A DNA stretch of 64,000 nucleotides from Halocaridina rubra. Lineage: Eukaryota; Arthropoda; Malacostraca; Decapoda; Atyidae. The stretch is from assembly GCA_037179515.1 (NCBI GenBank), contig JAXCGZ010005667.1:246001-310000 (forward strand), read 5' to 3'. Within the stretch, counting starts at the first letter, position 1, and each line of letters opens with the position of its first letter. The position numbers were made by a program, and so were the translations under genes. Shown here piece after piece: positions 11,124 to 23,107 of the stretch. Below the pieces are notes generated by a model. It did not search any database. It was not told the origin of the DNA and saw only the letters and a program-made list of their open reading frames with translations.

Positions 11124-11273
11124 ATGCCTCCCAAGCATCCTTCACTTTCTAAGCCTTCTTGTAGTGAGCCTAAGCGGCAAAGGAAAATGTTAACCATTGT
11201 AGATAAAGTGAAACTCTTAGATATCTTGAAAGAAGGAAAAAAGTTTGTGGATGTCGGCCGCTATTTTACGTAA
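11124..11273 (+). pseudogene. Tigger transposase N-terminal stub (T2)
   Basis: A 49-codon reading frame from ATG 11124 begins MPPKHPSLSK and continues KRQRKMLTIVDKVKLLDIL. It matches the first helix-turn-helix of the T1 transposase (8618 downward). It stops at 11271-11273, where the internal deletion joins unrelated sequence. The DNA-binding half-domain is kept but the catalytic domain is absent. Confidence 0.85.
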
Positions 11274-11557
11274 ATGTAAAAATTATTGTAAAACATGGAA
11301 CCTATGTATGTCAAGTCATCATCACCACATTCACGGTAAGTTTTCCTATCACTTTCATAAAAAATTACGTAGCTTGCTGTTATTTATAATGTAAAGGGTG
11401 TTTTTTTAACAGTGCAGGGAGGGTTTATACAATGTAAACGTAAAAATACATTAAAATATCTATGTACATATAGGCTGATCCTACTCCGCGGATTTCCTGG
11501 TTTGCGCCGGGTCCCGGAACCGAACTACCGCGATAAGGGATGTAACACTGTGTGTGT

Positions 11558-11566
11558 GTATATATG

Positions 11567-11641
<75 letters not shown>
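11558..11641. repeat. (TA)n microsatellite
   Basis: About 84 bp of TA between T2 and T3, preceded by a short TG-rich stretch. Confidence 0.98.
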
Positions 11642-11645
<4 letters not shown>

Positions 11646-12114
11646 TAATCCTTCGCTGGATCGTGTTTCTTGGCTCGCGTTTTCACTGTACCACTTTTTT
11701 TATTTTTTTGCAAATTATTATTTTTTGGGGAGTATATGCAAAAATATTAAAAAAATACAAATTTTCAGTATTTCCAAGTTTTTATTGAAAAAAACATATT
11801 TCATTATCTAATTGATAAAAATAAATTTATTTCCAAGCCTACGAATAATAAAACAGTAAAAAATAGTAAAAAACATAATTAAAAGTGCAAGGAGGGTTTA
11901 TACAGTAAACGTAAAAATATTTGTAAAATACCTATGTGCATGAGTATGTCATATAATTTACGCTTGCATGCTGTTATTTATTAAGTAAAGGGTGGTTTCC
12001 TAACAGTACAGGGTGGGTTTATACAGTTTATATGGTGTAAACAATCCTACTCCGCGATTTTCCTGTCTCGCGCTGGGTCCCGGAACCAAACCCTTGCGAT
12101 AATGGAAGGAACAC
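11642..12114 (+). mobile_element. Tigger-derived MITE T3 (~470 bp)
   Basis: The left end ACACAGTAATCCTTCGCTGG and the right end GCGATAATGGAAGGAACACT are diverged relatives of the T2 ends. The interior is a fusion of left and right subterminal sequence with no transposase. A shorter deletion derivative than T2. Confidence 0.78.
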
Positions 12115-12141
12115 TGTATATATATATTATATATATATATA
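12115..12141. repeat. Short (TA)n tract
   Basis: About 27 bp of TA between the right end of T3 and the first end of T4. Confidence 0.9.
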
Positions 12142-12628
12142 CAGTGTTCCCCCCCTTATCGCGGTAGTTCGTTTCCGTGACCCGGCGCGAACCAGGAAAA
12201 CCACGGAGTAGGATCAGCCTATATGTACATAGATATTTTAATTTACTTTTACGTTTACACTGTATAAACCCTCCCTGTACTGTTAACATACCACCCTTTA
12301 CTTCATAAATAACAGCATGCAACGTAAATTTATATGAAAGTGATAGATAAAATTACAATGAATGAAGTGGTAATTACATGAAATACTCATGTACATAGGT
12401 ATTTTACAATTATTTTTACGTCTACGTACTGTATAAACCCTCCCTGCACTGTTAAAAAAACACCCTTTACATTATATATAACAGCATGCAACGTAAATTT
12501 ACAAGAAAGTGATAGATAAAATTACAGTGAATGAAGTGGTATTTACATGACATACTCATGTACATAGGTATTTTACAATTAATTTTACATTTACGTACTG
12601 TATAAACTCTCCCTGCACTGTATATACA

Positions 12629-12722
<94 letters not shown>
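12629..12722. repeat. (TA)n microsatellite
   Basis: About 94 bp of TA at the left border of the first 1.4-kb duplicated unit. Confidence 0.97.
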
Positions 12723-12725
<3 letters not shown>

Positions 12726-13130
12726 CAACACTCTACGGTGTTTGATATCCACGTTTCACTATCTCGTCCAGAAAACCCAAGCGCATTAATACTGAGAAAT
12801 ACTCCATGAAGATTGTTTAGTCTGTTATAGCAAAGAGAAATTGGCTTTCCACCTGTAACTAAAGTTTCTACGTATTCCATGAAGTTCGATCTCGCAATCT
12901 TACTCCTTATAAGATGACTAGCATTGAAAGACCTTGTACATTCAGATAATCGCCAAAAATCCAAGCCCATAAAGGTGATTATCTCAAAATATCTCGGATA
13001 AATTACAAAGAAAACAATAAGGTAAGAATACCATAATTAAACTTACAGCAGGTCATTAATCTTTACAATATCTATAAAATTTTTACCAATATTTTGTACA
13101 TTTAAGTCAAGATATAGAGACAAAGAAATA

Positions 13131-14010
13131 ATTATTTTTACGTTTACGTACTGTATAAATCCTCCCTGCACTGTTAAAAAAAACACCCTTTACATTATAA
13201 ATAACAGCAAGCAACGTAAATTTACATGAAAGTGATAGATAAAATTATGGTGAATGAAGTGGTAATTACATGACATACTCATATACATAGGTATTTTACA
13301 ATTATTTTTACGTTTACGTACTGTATAAACCCTCCTGAACTTAAAAAAAACACCCTTTACATTATAAATAACAGCAAGCAAAGTAAATTTACATGAAAGT
13401 GATAGATAAAATCACGGTGAATGAAGTGGTAATTACATGACATACTCATGTACATAGGTATTTTACAATTATTTTTACGTTTACATACTGTATAAACCCT
13501 CCCTGCACTGTTAAAAAAAACACCCTTTACATTATAAATAACAGCAAGCAACGTAAATTTACATAAAAGTGGTAGATAAAATTACGGTGAATGAAGTGGT
13601 AATTACATGACATACTCATGTACATAGGTATTTTACAATTATTTTTACGTTTATACTGTATAAACCCTCCCTGTACTGTTAACAAACCACCCTTTACTTC
13701 ATAAATAACAGCATGCAACGTAAATTTATATGAAAGTGATAGATAAAATTACGGTGAATGAAGTGGTAATTACAAGACATACTTATGTACATAGGTATTT
13801 CACAATTATTTTTACGTTTACGTACTGTATAAACCCTCCCTGGACTGTTAATAAAACACCCTTTACATTATAAATAACAGCATGCAACGTAAATTTACAA
13901 GAAAGTGATAGATAAAATTACAGTGAATGAAGTGGTATTTACATGACATACTCATGTACATAGGTATTTTACAATTAATTTTACATTTACGTACTGTATA
14001 TACTCTCCCT
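13131..14010. repeat. ~170-bp tandem repeat array
   Basis: Successive units carry the marks tttacgtttacgtactgta, cctttacattataaataaca, gtgatagataaaat and tacataggtattttaca. Units start about every 170 bp. The same units occur at 12240-12620, 14560-15320, 1-29 and 6402-6540. Confidence 0.92.
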
Positions 14011-14022
14011 GCACTGTATATA

Positions 14023-14150
<128 letters not shown>

Positions 14151-15330
14151 ATCAACACTACGGTGTTTGATATCCACGTTTCACTATCTCGTCCAGAAAA
14201 CCCAAGCGCATTAATACTGAGAAATACTCCATGAAGATTGTTTAGTCTGTTCTAGCAAAGAGAAATTGGCTTTCCACCTGTAACTAAAGTTTCTATGTAT
14301 TCCATGAAGTTCGATCTTGCAATCTTACTCCATATAAGATGACTAGCATTGAAAGACCTTGTACATTCAGATAATCGCCAAAAATCCAAGCCCATAAAGG
14401 TGATTATCTCAAAATATCTCGGATAAATTACAAAGAAAACAATAAGGTAAGAATACCATAATTAAACTTACAGCAGGTCATTAATCTTTACAATATCTAT
14501 AAAATTTTTACCAATATTTTGTACATTTAAGTCAAGATATAGACAAAGAAATAATTATTTTTACGTTTACGTACTGTATAAATCCTCCCTGCACTGCTAA
14601 AAAAAACACCCTTTACATTATAAATAACAGCAAGCAACGTAAATTTACATGAAAGTGATAGATAAAATTATGGTGAATGAAGTGGTAATTACATGACATA
14701 CTCATATACATAGGTATTTTACAATTATTTTTACGTTTACGTACTGTATAAACCCTCCTGAACTTAAAAAAAACACCCTTTACATTATAAATAACAGCAA
14801 GCAAAGTAAATTTACATGAAAGTGATAGATAAAATCACGGTGAATGAAGTGGTAATTACATGACATACTCATGTACATAGGTATTTTACAATTATTTTTA
14901 CGTTTACATACTGTATAAACCCTCCCTGCACTGTTAAAAAAAACACCCTTTACATTATAAATAACAGCAAGCAACGTAAATTTACATAAAAGTGGTAGAT
15001 AAAATTACGGTGAATGAAGTGGTAATTACATGACATACTCATGTACATAGGTATTTTACAATTATTTTTACGTTTATACTGTATAAACCCTCCCTGTACT
15101 GTTAACAAACCACCCTTTACTTCATAAATAACAGCATGCAACGTAAATTTATATGAAAGTGATAGATAAAATTATGGTGAATGAAGTGGTAATTACAAGA
15201 CATACTTATGTACATAGGTATTTCACAATTATTTTTACGTTTACGTACTGTATAAACCCTCCCTGGACTGTTAAAAAAACACCCTTTACATTATAAATAA
15301 CAGCAAGCAACGTAAATTTACATTTCCAAT
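14151..15330. repeat. Tandem segmental duplication, copy 2
   Basis: The 410-bp segment recurs at 14151-14560, followed by the ~170-bp array to about 15320. It ends by joining the terminal sequence of T4 rather than another (TA)n-bounded unit. Confidence 0.92.
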
Positions 15331-15382
15331 AAAAAAATGAAAATTTTTATTTTTTCAATATTTTAATATTTTTGCGTATACC

Positions 15383-15386
<4 letters not shown>

Positions 15387-15423
<37 letters not shown>
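15387..15423. repeat. Poly(A) run
   Basis: About 37 A residues inside the terminal region of T4. Sister elements have shorter A or T runs here, so this looks like slippage growth. Confidence 0.9.
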
Positions 15424-15424
<1 letters not shown>

Positions 15425-15443
15425 GCGATACAGCGGGGGAACA

Positions 15444-15444
<1 letters not shown>

Positions 15445-15511
<67 letters not shown>

Positions 15512-15533
15512 ATATATATATATATATATATAT
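15445..15533. repeat. (TA)n microsatellite
   Basis: TA tract with one C interruption near 15510, directly after the T4 end. Confidence 0.97.
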
Positions 15534-15538
15534 CCTAA

Positions 15539-15728
15539 AGGGGGGTTTACACGGTCGAACGGTTCGTTGAACGCGGTTCGACAGACAAGTGTTTGAAGTG
15601 ATGTTCGAACGTGTGAACGGGGTATTTGGTTGTCGAACACGTTAGACAACCAAATACCCTGTTCACACGTTCAAACACTTGTCTATCGAACCGCGTTCGA
15701 CAAACCGTTTGACTGTGTAAACCCCCCT
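15539..15728. mobile_element. Palindromic MITE, PIF/Harbinger type
   Basis: 190 bp that folds on itself almost completely. The ends are AGGGGGGTTTACACGGTCGA and the inverted ACTGTGTAAACCCCCCT. A 3-bp duplication TAA flanks it (15536-15538 and 15729-15731). A TWA target duplication with G-rich ends fits PIF/Harbinger. There is no coding capacity. Confidence 0.8.
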
Positions 15729-15739
15729 TAAGACACATC

Positions 15740-16340
15740 CATTTTTGGCTGTCACCACTGTAAAAATAATTTGTCCTTTAATTTACAGCAGAGTAGACAA
15801 AATAATCAGTATTTGGATTTGGTGTTAAGACAATCTTCGAATATTTGTTTATGCTATTAATGGTTTTCAATCAATAACTGTTAACATTCGTTTATAAATG
15901 AAAACACTACAAGTGAAGTTTCCTTTGCTCATTAAGAAACATAAAACTAATAGGAAACAAAGAATTAATTAGTATTTATGGCATGAATCTAGTCTACTGA
16001 CAAGGTAGATGTCACGACTATATTGCTCGTGATTTACCCAATCATGCAAACTTGATATACAGTACATGAGGCAAAACAGATGAAAGAAATATTAAACATT
16101 TACACAATATCATAAACTTGTTAAGAAATTCTATTTTAATACTTGTCAACATGATACTTTAGTCAAACAGGGTTTTAGCCCAGTGGTTGTGGTATTTCTC
16201 GTCTTCAACATTCTGCCTTTCTAACAAGCTAAAGCTTAGTAAACTAGCCTACATTGAGCTGATAAAGGAAGAATTTTACCAGTAAGAAAAGATAAAGAAT
16301 TTTTAATGTAAATATATTAAAGGTTTTACCACTAAAAAAG
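15740..16340. other. AT-rich spacer
   Basis: No open frame, repeat or element end that I can recognise. Confidence 0.5.
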
Positions 16341-16467
16341 GGTAATTTAACAGTTTAGTATCGCGGCCGAATTTCGGCTACTTCCCGCCAATTCTTAACC
16401 TAAGCTAGGTTAAGAATTGGCGGGAAATAGCCGAAATTCGGCCGCGATACTAAACTGCTAAATTACC
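16341..16467. repeat. 127-bp near-perfect palindrome
   Basis: Arms 16341-16401 and 16407-16467 are reverse complements with two mismatches over 61 bp. Only five bases lie between them. The centre is TAACCTAAGCTAGGTTA. The arms contain CGCGGCCGAATTTCGGC. A MITE is likely, but no clear target duplication is visible. Confidence 0.88.
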
Positions 16468-16950
16468 TAAAAAAGTTCTAATAAATGTAAATATGATCCT
16501 TCAAATGCCAAAGTACTTTCATGGGCATTCGTGCCTTTCACTGCTCAAACTCATTGCCTCCAGATTTTGGAAATTTTTCACCTCTCTTTCCCAGGGAGTT
16601 GTCAAGTGTACAGAAAACATCCACAAAAACCTTTTGGCATTTCGACTTTAAGACCATTAATACTTTTACTGATTTCTCTTATTTATTAAATATTCTAGAT
16701 GCTTTCCTTAGAGATTATGGTTTGTTCTCACCAAGAGGAGGTCGTTGTGCATTAGTTAATCTGTCTACATATGGTTGAGACGATTATGAAACAATGACGG
16801 ACATCTATTAAGGGCAGAAATTATTTATTGAAATAATCACCATTAACAGAAATGTGCCTAGAAGCGTGAGCGCTATGCAAGGCAAAATGAATCTCAAAAA
16901 GAGTACATTATTGTTTTCTATATAATTTTCTCTGATTGCTCGGTGGTAAT
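16468..16950. other. Spacer without recognised features
   Basis: An 85-codon open frame at 16521-16778 resembles nothing I know and lies in repeat-flanked sequence. I do not call it a gene. Confidence 0.4.
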
Positions 16951-19210
16951 TTACTTTTACTTTTATACCCTCCTGTCGAAGGCTTCACCTTCTCTCTGGT
17001 GGGTCTTAAGTTTATTTAAATTTTCTTTTTTTCTTTTACTTTTTATCTCTCTCAAACCTTGAAAGGCTCATTTGCAGTAAAGAATTCGATATCGTAGCAT
17101 TTTTCAAATAAGTGTTTTCAGTTTTTTCTTGAATTGCACCACATCTTCACTGTCTTTGAGTAACACTGATAATTCATTATATAATCTTGGAGCACTATAT
17201 TGATAGGTTCTACTACCAATATTTCGATTAGATCTTGGTTTATGCAGTCTATATTTGTCATTTGCATGTCTCACTGTGATGTTTGTTCCATGTTCAAAAG
17301 GGACTAATTACTCATGTAAGTATTTCGGTTCTCCGGTCTTTAATGTCTTGTAGGTTAGCAAACAGATTTTGTATACAATTCTTGCTTTTCTCGGCAGCCA
17401 ATGCAATTTAATCAGTGTCGGTGTAATTCTTTGACATCGCTGTGTGCCTTTTATTAATCTTGCTGCTTTATTTTGAATTATCTGAAATTTTTTTTAATAA
17501 ATTGTTGGGCAAACCATAGTAAAGGGAATTGCAATAATCCAATCTAGATATTATATGGTTATGAACAAGCGTATTTAGGGTATCTTCATTTAAATACTTT
17601 TTTATAAATGCAATATTTCTAAGATGATAATTACATGTTTTTACTATATTCAATATCTGATTTTTCATAGTTAAAGTATTGTCAATAAAAACGCCCAAGT
17701 TTCGCACGACTGGTACCAGTTTGATTTTTGAATGCACCAATCTGCATATATTCTAATTGTGCAAAGTTTTTCAAGGTATATTATGTCCCATATAACATGC
17801 ATTCAGTTTCAATTTCTTTTTAACCATCCAGTTTTTTATGTCAACCATTATTTCATCAATCTCATTAGTAGTGTTCTGAATGGTTGTTATCGCAAGATAG
17901 TATTGAGTATCATCAGCATACAATTTAAATCCAACATTATGTTTTTTAGAGTCCACTATACTCAATTGTATAGATATTAAATAATGTAGGACCCAAGACA
18001 CTACCCTGTGGTACCCCCTTATATATATCCACTATATTAGATTTTGCATTCGATATTGTAACTATAGCTTTTCTATTTTGTAAAAAGCTTTCAAGCCATT
18101 TATATGCATTTTTATCTACACCAATAGATTTCAAGTCTCTAAGAAGATACTCATGGACAACTGTATCAAATGCAGCACTGAGGTCAAGCATTATCAATAT
18201 TCCGCACTTTTCATTGTCAACCATAGTAATCATATCATTCATAATAGAGCAAACTGTTGTTCTGTCAACTGATTTTCTCTGTAAGCTGATTGATTTTCTG
18301 GTATGATATAGATGTCTCTAAGGTGAATCCATAATTGATCATTAATTACAGTTTCAATTATTTTTTATAAATATGACAAGTTTGATATCGGTCTGAAAGA
18401 GCCTAAGTCATTATGATCACCTTTCCCTTTATAGGTTGGTTTAATGCATCCTAAATTTTCACTTTTCGGAAATTTAGATTGTCTTATACTCATGTTTACA
18501 ATTTTGAGGTAGAAATCATATATTAAGCTTATATTTGGAGCATCATTAATATCTTTTATCTGGAATGGGTCATTTTCACAATATGTACACTTTACCAATT
18601 ACTTTTTTTTTTTTTTAGATCATCCATGTTTAATTCCTTGAATTTATTAAGCTTTTTATATTCCGATTGTGTCATAAATGATGTATCTATAAAATTTATA
18701 TCTGTAAAACTTCTATAAATTATTTGTTTTATTATCAAAATATATAGCAAAATTATTTGCCAATTCATTTGGGTTATCACAGTTATTTGGCAGAACTTTT
18801 TCTTGTTTTATGCCTAAGAAATCCTCTAAATTCTTATGCATCCGTTTTGTATCCTTATTTTTCGACTCTTTGTTGTAGTATATTCTTTTAGTTTTTCAAC
18901 CAAACTATTATATTAATATCTTGCTTTAATGTATAGTTCTCTTGTTTTAGCTCTTTTCCACTTATCTTCCATGTTACGTCTCTTTCATTTTGCTCTAAGT
19001 AATTCTTTATTGAACCACATAGCCTTGTCCTTAAGTATTATTTGCTTTTCAATTTTGGGGCATTTCTCAGTATAAGTTTCAGAGCACAGTCTATTACTTT
19101 TATCAACATAGCAGTCTACACAGGACTTACTATGTATATCAAACAGACAGTCACAGCTTGTTTTCATTATGCAGTCATCAATAAATTCCCTTGCAACAAA
19201 TCTGGATTTA
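16950..19210 (-). pseudogene. CR1/L2-like LINE (LINE-C), reverse transcriptase pseudogene
   Basis: Read on the minus strand, pieces occur in LINE order. A linker with KAMWFNKELLRAK lies at about 19000. The reverse transcriptase follows with GSFRPISNLSYL (18370-18400), LDLSAAFDTVVHEYLL (near 18170), GVPQGSVLGP (near 18010) and KLYADDTQYYLA (near 17900). The thumb and C-terminal tail follow, with VRNLGVFIDNTLTM and RLDYCNSLYYGLP (17740-17540). A degraded end near 17100-17220 and a 3' end with GGGTATAAAAGTAAAAGTAA near 16960 complete it. At least four frame breaks separate the parts. The endonuclease domain is not recognisable, so the copy is 5'-truncated or eroded. Motifs and 3' end suit the CR1/L2 group; clade placement is tentative. 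Confidence 0.85.
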
Positions 19211-20067
19211 TCTCTATTTTTTTTTTCCCATATGGATTTAGATTTCTCGAAATCTCAAAGCCACAAACAAATCAAAAGGCAAACAATGGTACTTCCCTCA
19301 CTTACCTTGCTGAGTGGGATATAAAACCTGGGTAGAGGAGGACTAAACACCCCCCCTTCAGGCTACGAATAAAGCTTATTAGGGATTTGAACTTTATACG
19401 TTCAGTAGCTGGGACGACCTCCATGATCGTTTTCATTGATGTTACTTTGATTTTTCTGACATCAGACAAAAGTTGGCGACCCAAATCCAATATACAAAAC
19501 TATTTGTCGACCATATACTCATATAACGGTACACTTACTATAAATAAATCTCGCATTTCGACAAAATTCTTTCTAAGAATAACAGCGTCCAAAATATACT
19601 CGTCCCCCCTAACTGCAGTGTTAATACATTAATAGAAATAAAAATGAGTGGGGGGGGGGGAATTTCGAGGTAAATCCGCAGCATTCTTCCTTGGCACGGA
19701 CGGCAACATTACATTCCCAAACCTCCCATTGACGAAAAATCTATACAAGACAATGGCTAAGTCATAATAAATAATAAAGAGTGAATCCATATTTAAAAGA
19801 ACTTTTCAAATATAGTCAGTCATCAAGAAAAATACAATCAAAACACTTCAAAACATTTACCGACATTTCACTGCAATCGTAGTATTCCTCGGGTCACAAT
19901 GGATTTTACGCGGGAAATAGAGATGTGACCCCTCTCCTACCCCAAGTTTCTTCACTCTGGTGCAGTATTGCTAGGTGGGTGGGTCCGAAATTCCCCAGAC
20001 AACAGGATAAAATTTCCCCCAAACCTTCAAAAATTCCCCCATGACCATAGATTTATTTTAATCAAAT
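19211..20067. other. Spacer without recognised features
   Basis: Contains short homopolymers (a G run near 19650) and no coding signal. Confidence 0.4.
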
Positions 20068-20250
20068 AATGGTAGCGTCCGCGACTCCGTGTCGGCAGGC
20101 CGAGGGTTCGCGCCCCGTCACGGACTGAGTTTAGTAAGGGCATACACTCAGGGTAACGATTACATATGCCAAAACAGGTCCTTGGCAAGAAGGCAACCGT
20201 CCTAGCCCTTAGTAGAAAAGGAAGTTCGTGATGTAAAACCGACTCCATAA
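20068..20250 (+). mobile_element. tRNA-derived SINE
   Basis: ATGGTAGCGTCCGCGACTC (A-box region) and GGTTCGCGCCC (B-box, near 20104) are spaced as in a tRNA gene. The sequence then runs into a tRNA-unrelated body (AGTTTAGTAAGGGCATACAC) and a tail. A fuller copy lies at 61230-61440 on the minus strand with the same body. The first ~15 bp of the tRNA-like head are degraded here. Not a functional tRNA gene. Confidence 0.82.
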
Positions 20251-21032
20251 ATTCTTTATAAACATAGAGAGACCCTCTGTACAATAAGCATTATTAAAGA
20301 AAGTTCTTTGGGACCAAAGAGATTCATTACTCACTTTTATTCATCTTCATGGATATTTCTGTCATTTTTTTCTTTTTAAGAATTTAACATAAGTCAGATG
20401 CATAGTCAGTAAAAGCAAATTTAAACTGAAATATTCTGAATTAATTATTCAGATTCACGTATATTTAGCTTTACAAATTTATTTTCAAAATAAATTATTC
20501 TAATTAAAAAAAAATATTTCTTGCCGACAGGGTTTTCGCTTAAAAATAATTAAAGGAACAGGTATTCATAAAAACAAATTCAAAATAATGTGAAATTATT
20601 TATAAACAAGCATCAATTGGGGCAATTTAACTTCATTTTGTTGAACATTCTTTTATATGACTAATTTTGTGATACAGTACAACGCATACTAGTCGGATTC
20701 ATAATTCCCCAAATTTTTATCAAAATTCCCCATTTCCTCATCAGTAGCCAGAATTCCCTAAATCTTAGGAAAATTTCCCATGGTTGGCAACTTGTACTTG
20801 TATCTGTACTTTGAGGCTAGGCCTTTGTAATGGTTCCTCTATTATTTTACTTATAGAGTCTGTTTACTGGCAGGATTGTGTTTCATTTTTTTTTATTTTC
20901 TAAAGTACAAATATAAATTTTTTTCTAGTTTCTAAATCTTCTTTTTTTATCTCAACTCTTAAAGCCAAGCACATCTAACATCAATTAACATTCATTTTCG
21001 ATATAGGGTTGTGTAATATTTAATATTTCATT
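20251..21032. other. AT-rich spacer
   Basis: Several short near-repeats of aaaattcccc at 19990-20780. No element or coding frame recognised. Confidence 0.4.
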
Positions 21033-21230
21033 TTTTTTTTCTAATGAGTGTGACTCCGGGACAGGCACAAACTGCCCTCATCAATAAAGGCCCAGGCACG
21101 AGAAAACACCAAGACGAAGGAGAAGAAAAAGGTTAAGTACAAGGCAGATATGAGGTAATATTACACAAAGGAAATCGACAGACAGAAAAAATTATCAAAG
21201 CACAGAGGACCTACAGATATGGAGGATTAC
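21033..21230 (-). mobile_element. LINE-B 3' end, antisense fragment
   Basis: T run, then GAGTGTGACTCCGGGACAGG, CTGCCCTCATCAATAAAGGC and CACGAGAAAACACCAAGACG. It matches the 3' end of the LINE at 62475-63478 base for base over most of its length. Only the untranslated 3' end is present. The BEL element inserted at its right border. Confidence 0.8.
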
Positions 21231-21235
21231 ATCCT

Positions 21236-22159
21236 TGTGGTGATCTGTCTATCACACACAGTTTCATTAGTTATACCTTGTGTGTGTTTTATTGTAATAC
21301 CATAAGTAATATTGCATCTACCTACATGAATATATTCATTTGAAAGACTATATTATAACAATCATTTATTTTGTCATTAATTTCATCATTTTCTCATGAA
21401 TAAATGGGATTTGTTTGTAAAGGTAATCTAAATCTTAGAAAATCTTTAATTATGTAAAATGTGATAGAAATATTTCCTTTTATTTTAGAATGTGGTGCTC
21501 GTCTGATTTGTTCACAGAATGGACGAGGACTCTCTCTGAGAACGGCATCAGGTTAGGACCTATTGTTAGAGACTCGTAAAATTCGTGTAAATTTACGAGC
21601 CTCCCATTTCGCCCCTTGGACTAGTGCTGTCAAATTTGTCAAGCAGTGACTGTGTTTCAATATTGTATAAAGTTCTTGGATTTTGAACAAACATTATTTC
21701 GATATTAAGTGTTGCTTGTTTTGATGTGTCCAGTAGTCGTGCCTGGAGCTATAACTCTTTGTTATTTGTAAAATTTACCTTATTGCTGCCTAAACTAAAG
21801 TAAAATTTAACCTTTTAACCTGAAATATTGCTCTCCATTATAATGTAAATTTTTTTCAATATATTTTTACATTTTTATCGATGAGTCTTTCATTTAAGCC
21901 TGGATTTATGCAGTGTTCAGTGTAATATTATTTAGTGTATTTGTGTCATTAACCGGTGGGAGTTCTCCACTACTATTAAGCAAACATAACTCATGCCCTT
22001 CCCCTTTAGTACCGTACAGCTTGTATGTTACATTTAAGTTAGCCAAACTTTATCTGAAGTTGGTTGAGTAAATATTATTGTGTACGGTAGCCTGCAAAAA
22101 CTGAGAGTAGACTATTCATTGACCAGGTGAAAGCAGGTATTCTGGGAATAGTCACCACA
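21236..22159 (+). repeat. BEL/Pao 5' LTR (924 bp)
   Basis: Begins TGTGGTGATCTGTCTATCAC and ends GAATAGTCACCACA. Matches 27054-27995 throughout. Confidence 0.95.
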
Positions 22160-22174
22160 TATTCTATTTTTTTC

Positions 22175-22194
22175 TGGTCCTTCGAACTGGATTA
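22175..22194 (+). other. BEL/Pao primer-binding site
   Basis: TGGTCCTTCGAACTGGATTA lies 15 bases after the 5' LTR. TGGTCCTTCGA is the usual start of primer sites in BEL/Pao elements. I do not assign the tRNA. Confidence 0.65.
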
Positions 22195-22508
22195 AGCCTA
22201 GCCTAGCTAGCATACATTACTACATTTACTGAATGAAATTTGGAATAAGCTACCTTTGGTATTGTTTTTGAACTTTGATATTAAAACACTGTACATAAAT
22301 CCATGGCATATATTTTGTGATATCACTGCTGATGTCGAATTCTTTAGTCCAAGGGAAGGTTTAGATTAGCTATTTGAATACATGCATGTGCAATCAAGTG
22401 TACCTAGGATATAAGTATTATAATCCTAGTGAATTTGGGTATTAGTTTAGTTTAGCCACCTAGCCAAAATTATTGTGATTTGTATAAGGTAACGATTAAT
22501 CCAGCAAG

Positions 22509-23099
22509 ATGTCTTTACCATCAATCGATGAAAGTAAAGCGTTTGAACTTTACAAGGTTGTAACCGACGATCTGATAGATATGCTCAGTTCTATAGAACA
22601 TGACCTTAAAGCGTCTCCTCCACCATCTTTACGGTCGTTACAGTTCTCAGAAGCAGAACTTACAAAGTTGTATGAGTCCATTCATGTACATTGCACAGCT
22701 AGTCAAGATGCTATTGATAGTACCCAGCTTAGCCAAGTTTCTAGAGAGCACAGAACTCTGAAACGTAATGCCTATAAAGTGCTCATACAAATTAAGTCAG
22801 CTATAGATGATCATTTGTCCTTTGGTAGTCAAGCACAAGCTACAACTAGTCAAGCTCCTAGTCAGACAGTAGTACCTGCTAGACCCCTTCCACACCCTAA
22901 GTTGCTTGAGATTAAGATTCCTGAATTTGATGGTCAGCTGAGTCAGTGGAATTGTTTTTGGGATTCCTTTAGTAGTTTAATTGATAGTCGTCAAGACATT
23001 GAGCCAGTTTTGAAATTTAGCATGCTCAGATCTTATTTGAGAGTAAAGCTTAAAGAACCATTGAAGGTCTTCCCAAAACTAGTGGTAATTACAGTATAG
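22509..23099 (+). pseudogene. BEL/Pao gag, N-terminal part
   Basis: 196 codons from ATG 22509. The N-terminal half is helical and charged. The part near 140-180 (KLLEIKIPEFDGQL, then WNCFWDSFSSLI and LKFSMLRSYLRVKL) is the conserved gag block of Pao elements. The frame is lost near 23070: the natural continuation lies in the next frame, in the sequence leading into the ORF at 23108. A small indel therefore cuts gag in two. Gag would form the particle that packages the element RNA. Confidence 0.88.
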
Positions 23100-23107
23100 C
23101 ATTAAGT

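Larger units (their letters stand above)
10082..11551 (+). mobile_element. Tigger deletion derivative T2
   Basis: The left end is ACAGTGTTCCCCCGGTTATT and the right end is GCGATAAGGGATGTAACACT. It keeps both ends, duplicated subterminal units (about 10545-11020) and the first 49 codons of the transposase, while nearly all of the transposase body is missing. This is the usual shape of a non-autonomous derivative made by internal deletion. A small LINE 3' end is inserted near 10325. (TA)n tracts lie on both sides. Confidence 0.82.

Noticed and set aside
16521..16778. Host gene of 85 codons
   Set aside because: No similarity to a known protein, no start or splice support, and surrounded by repeats.
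20080..20130. Functional tRNA gene
   Set aside because: A- and B-box motifs are present but the tRNA fold is incomplete and the sequence continues into the same body as the 61-kb SINE.
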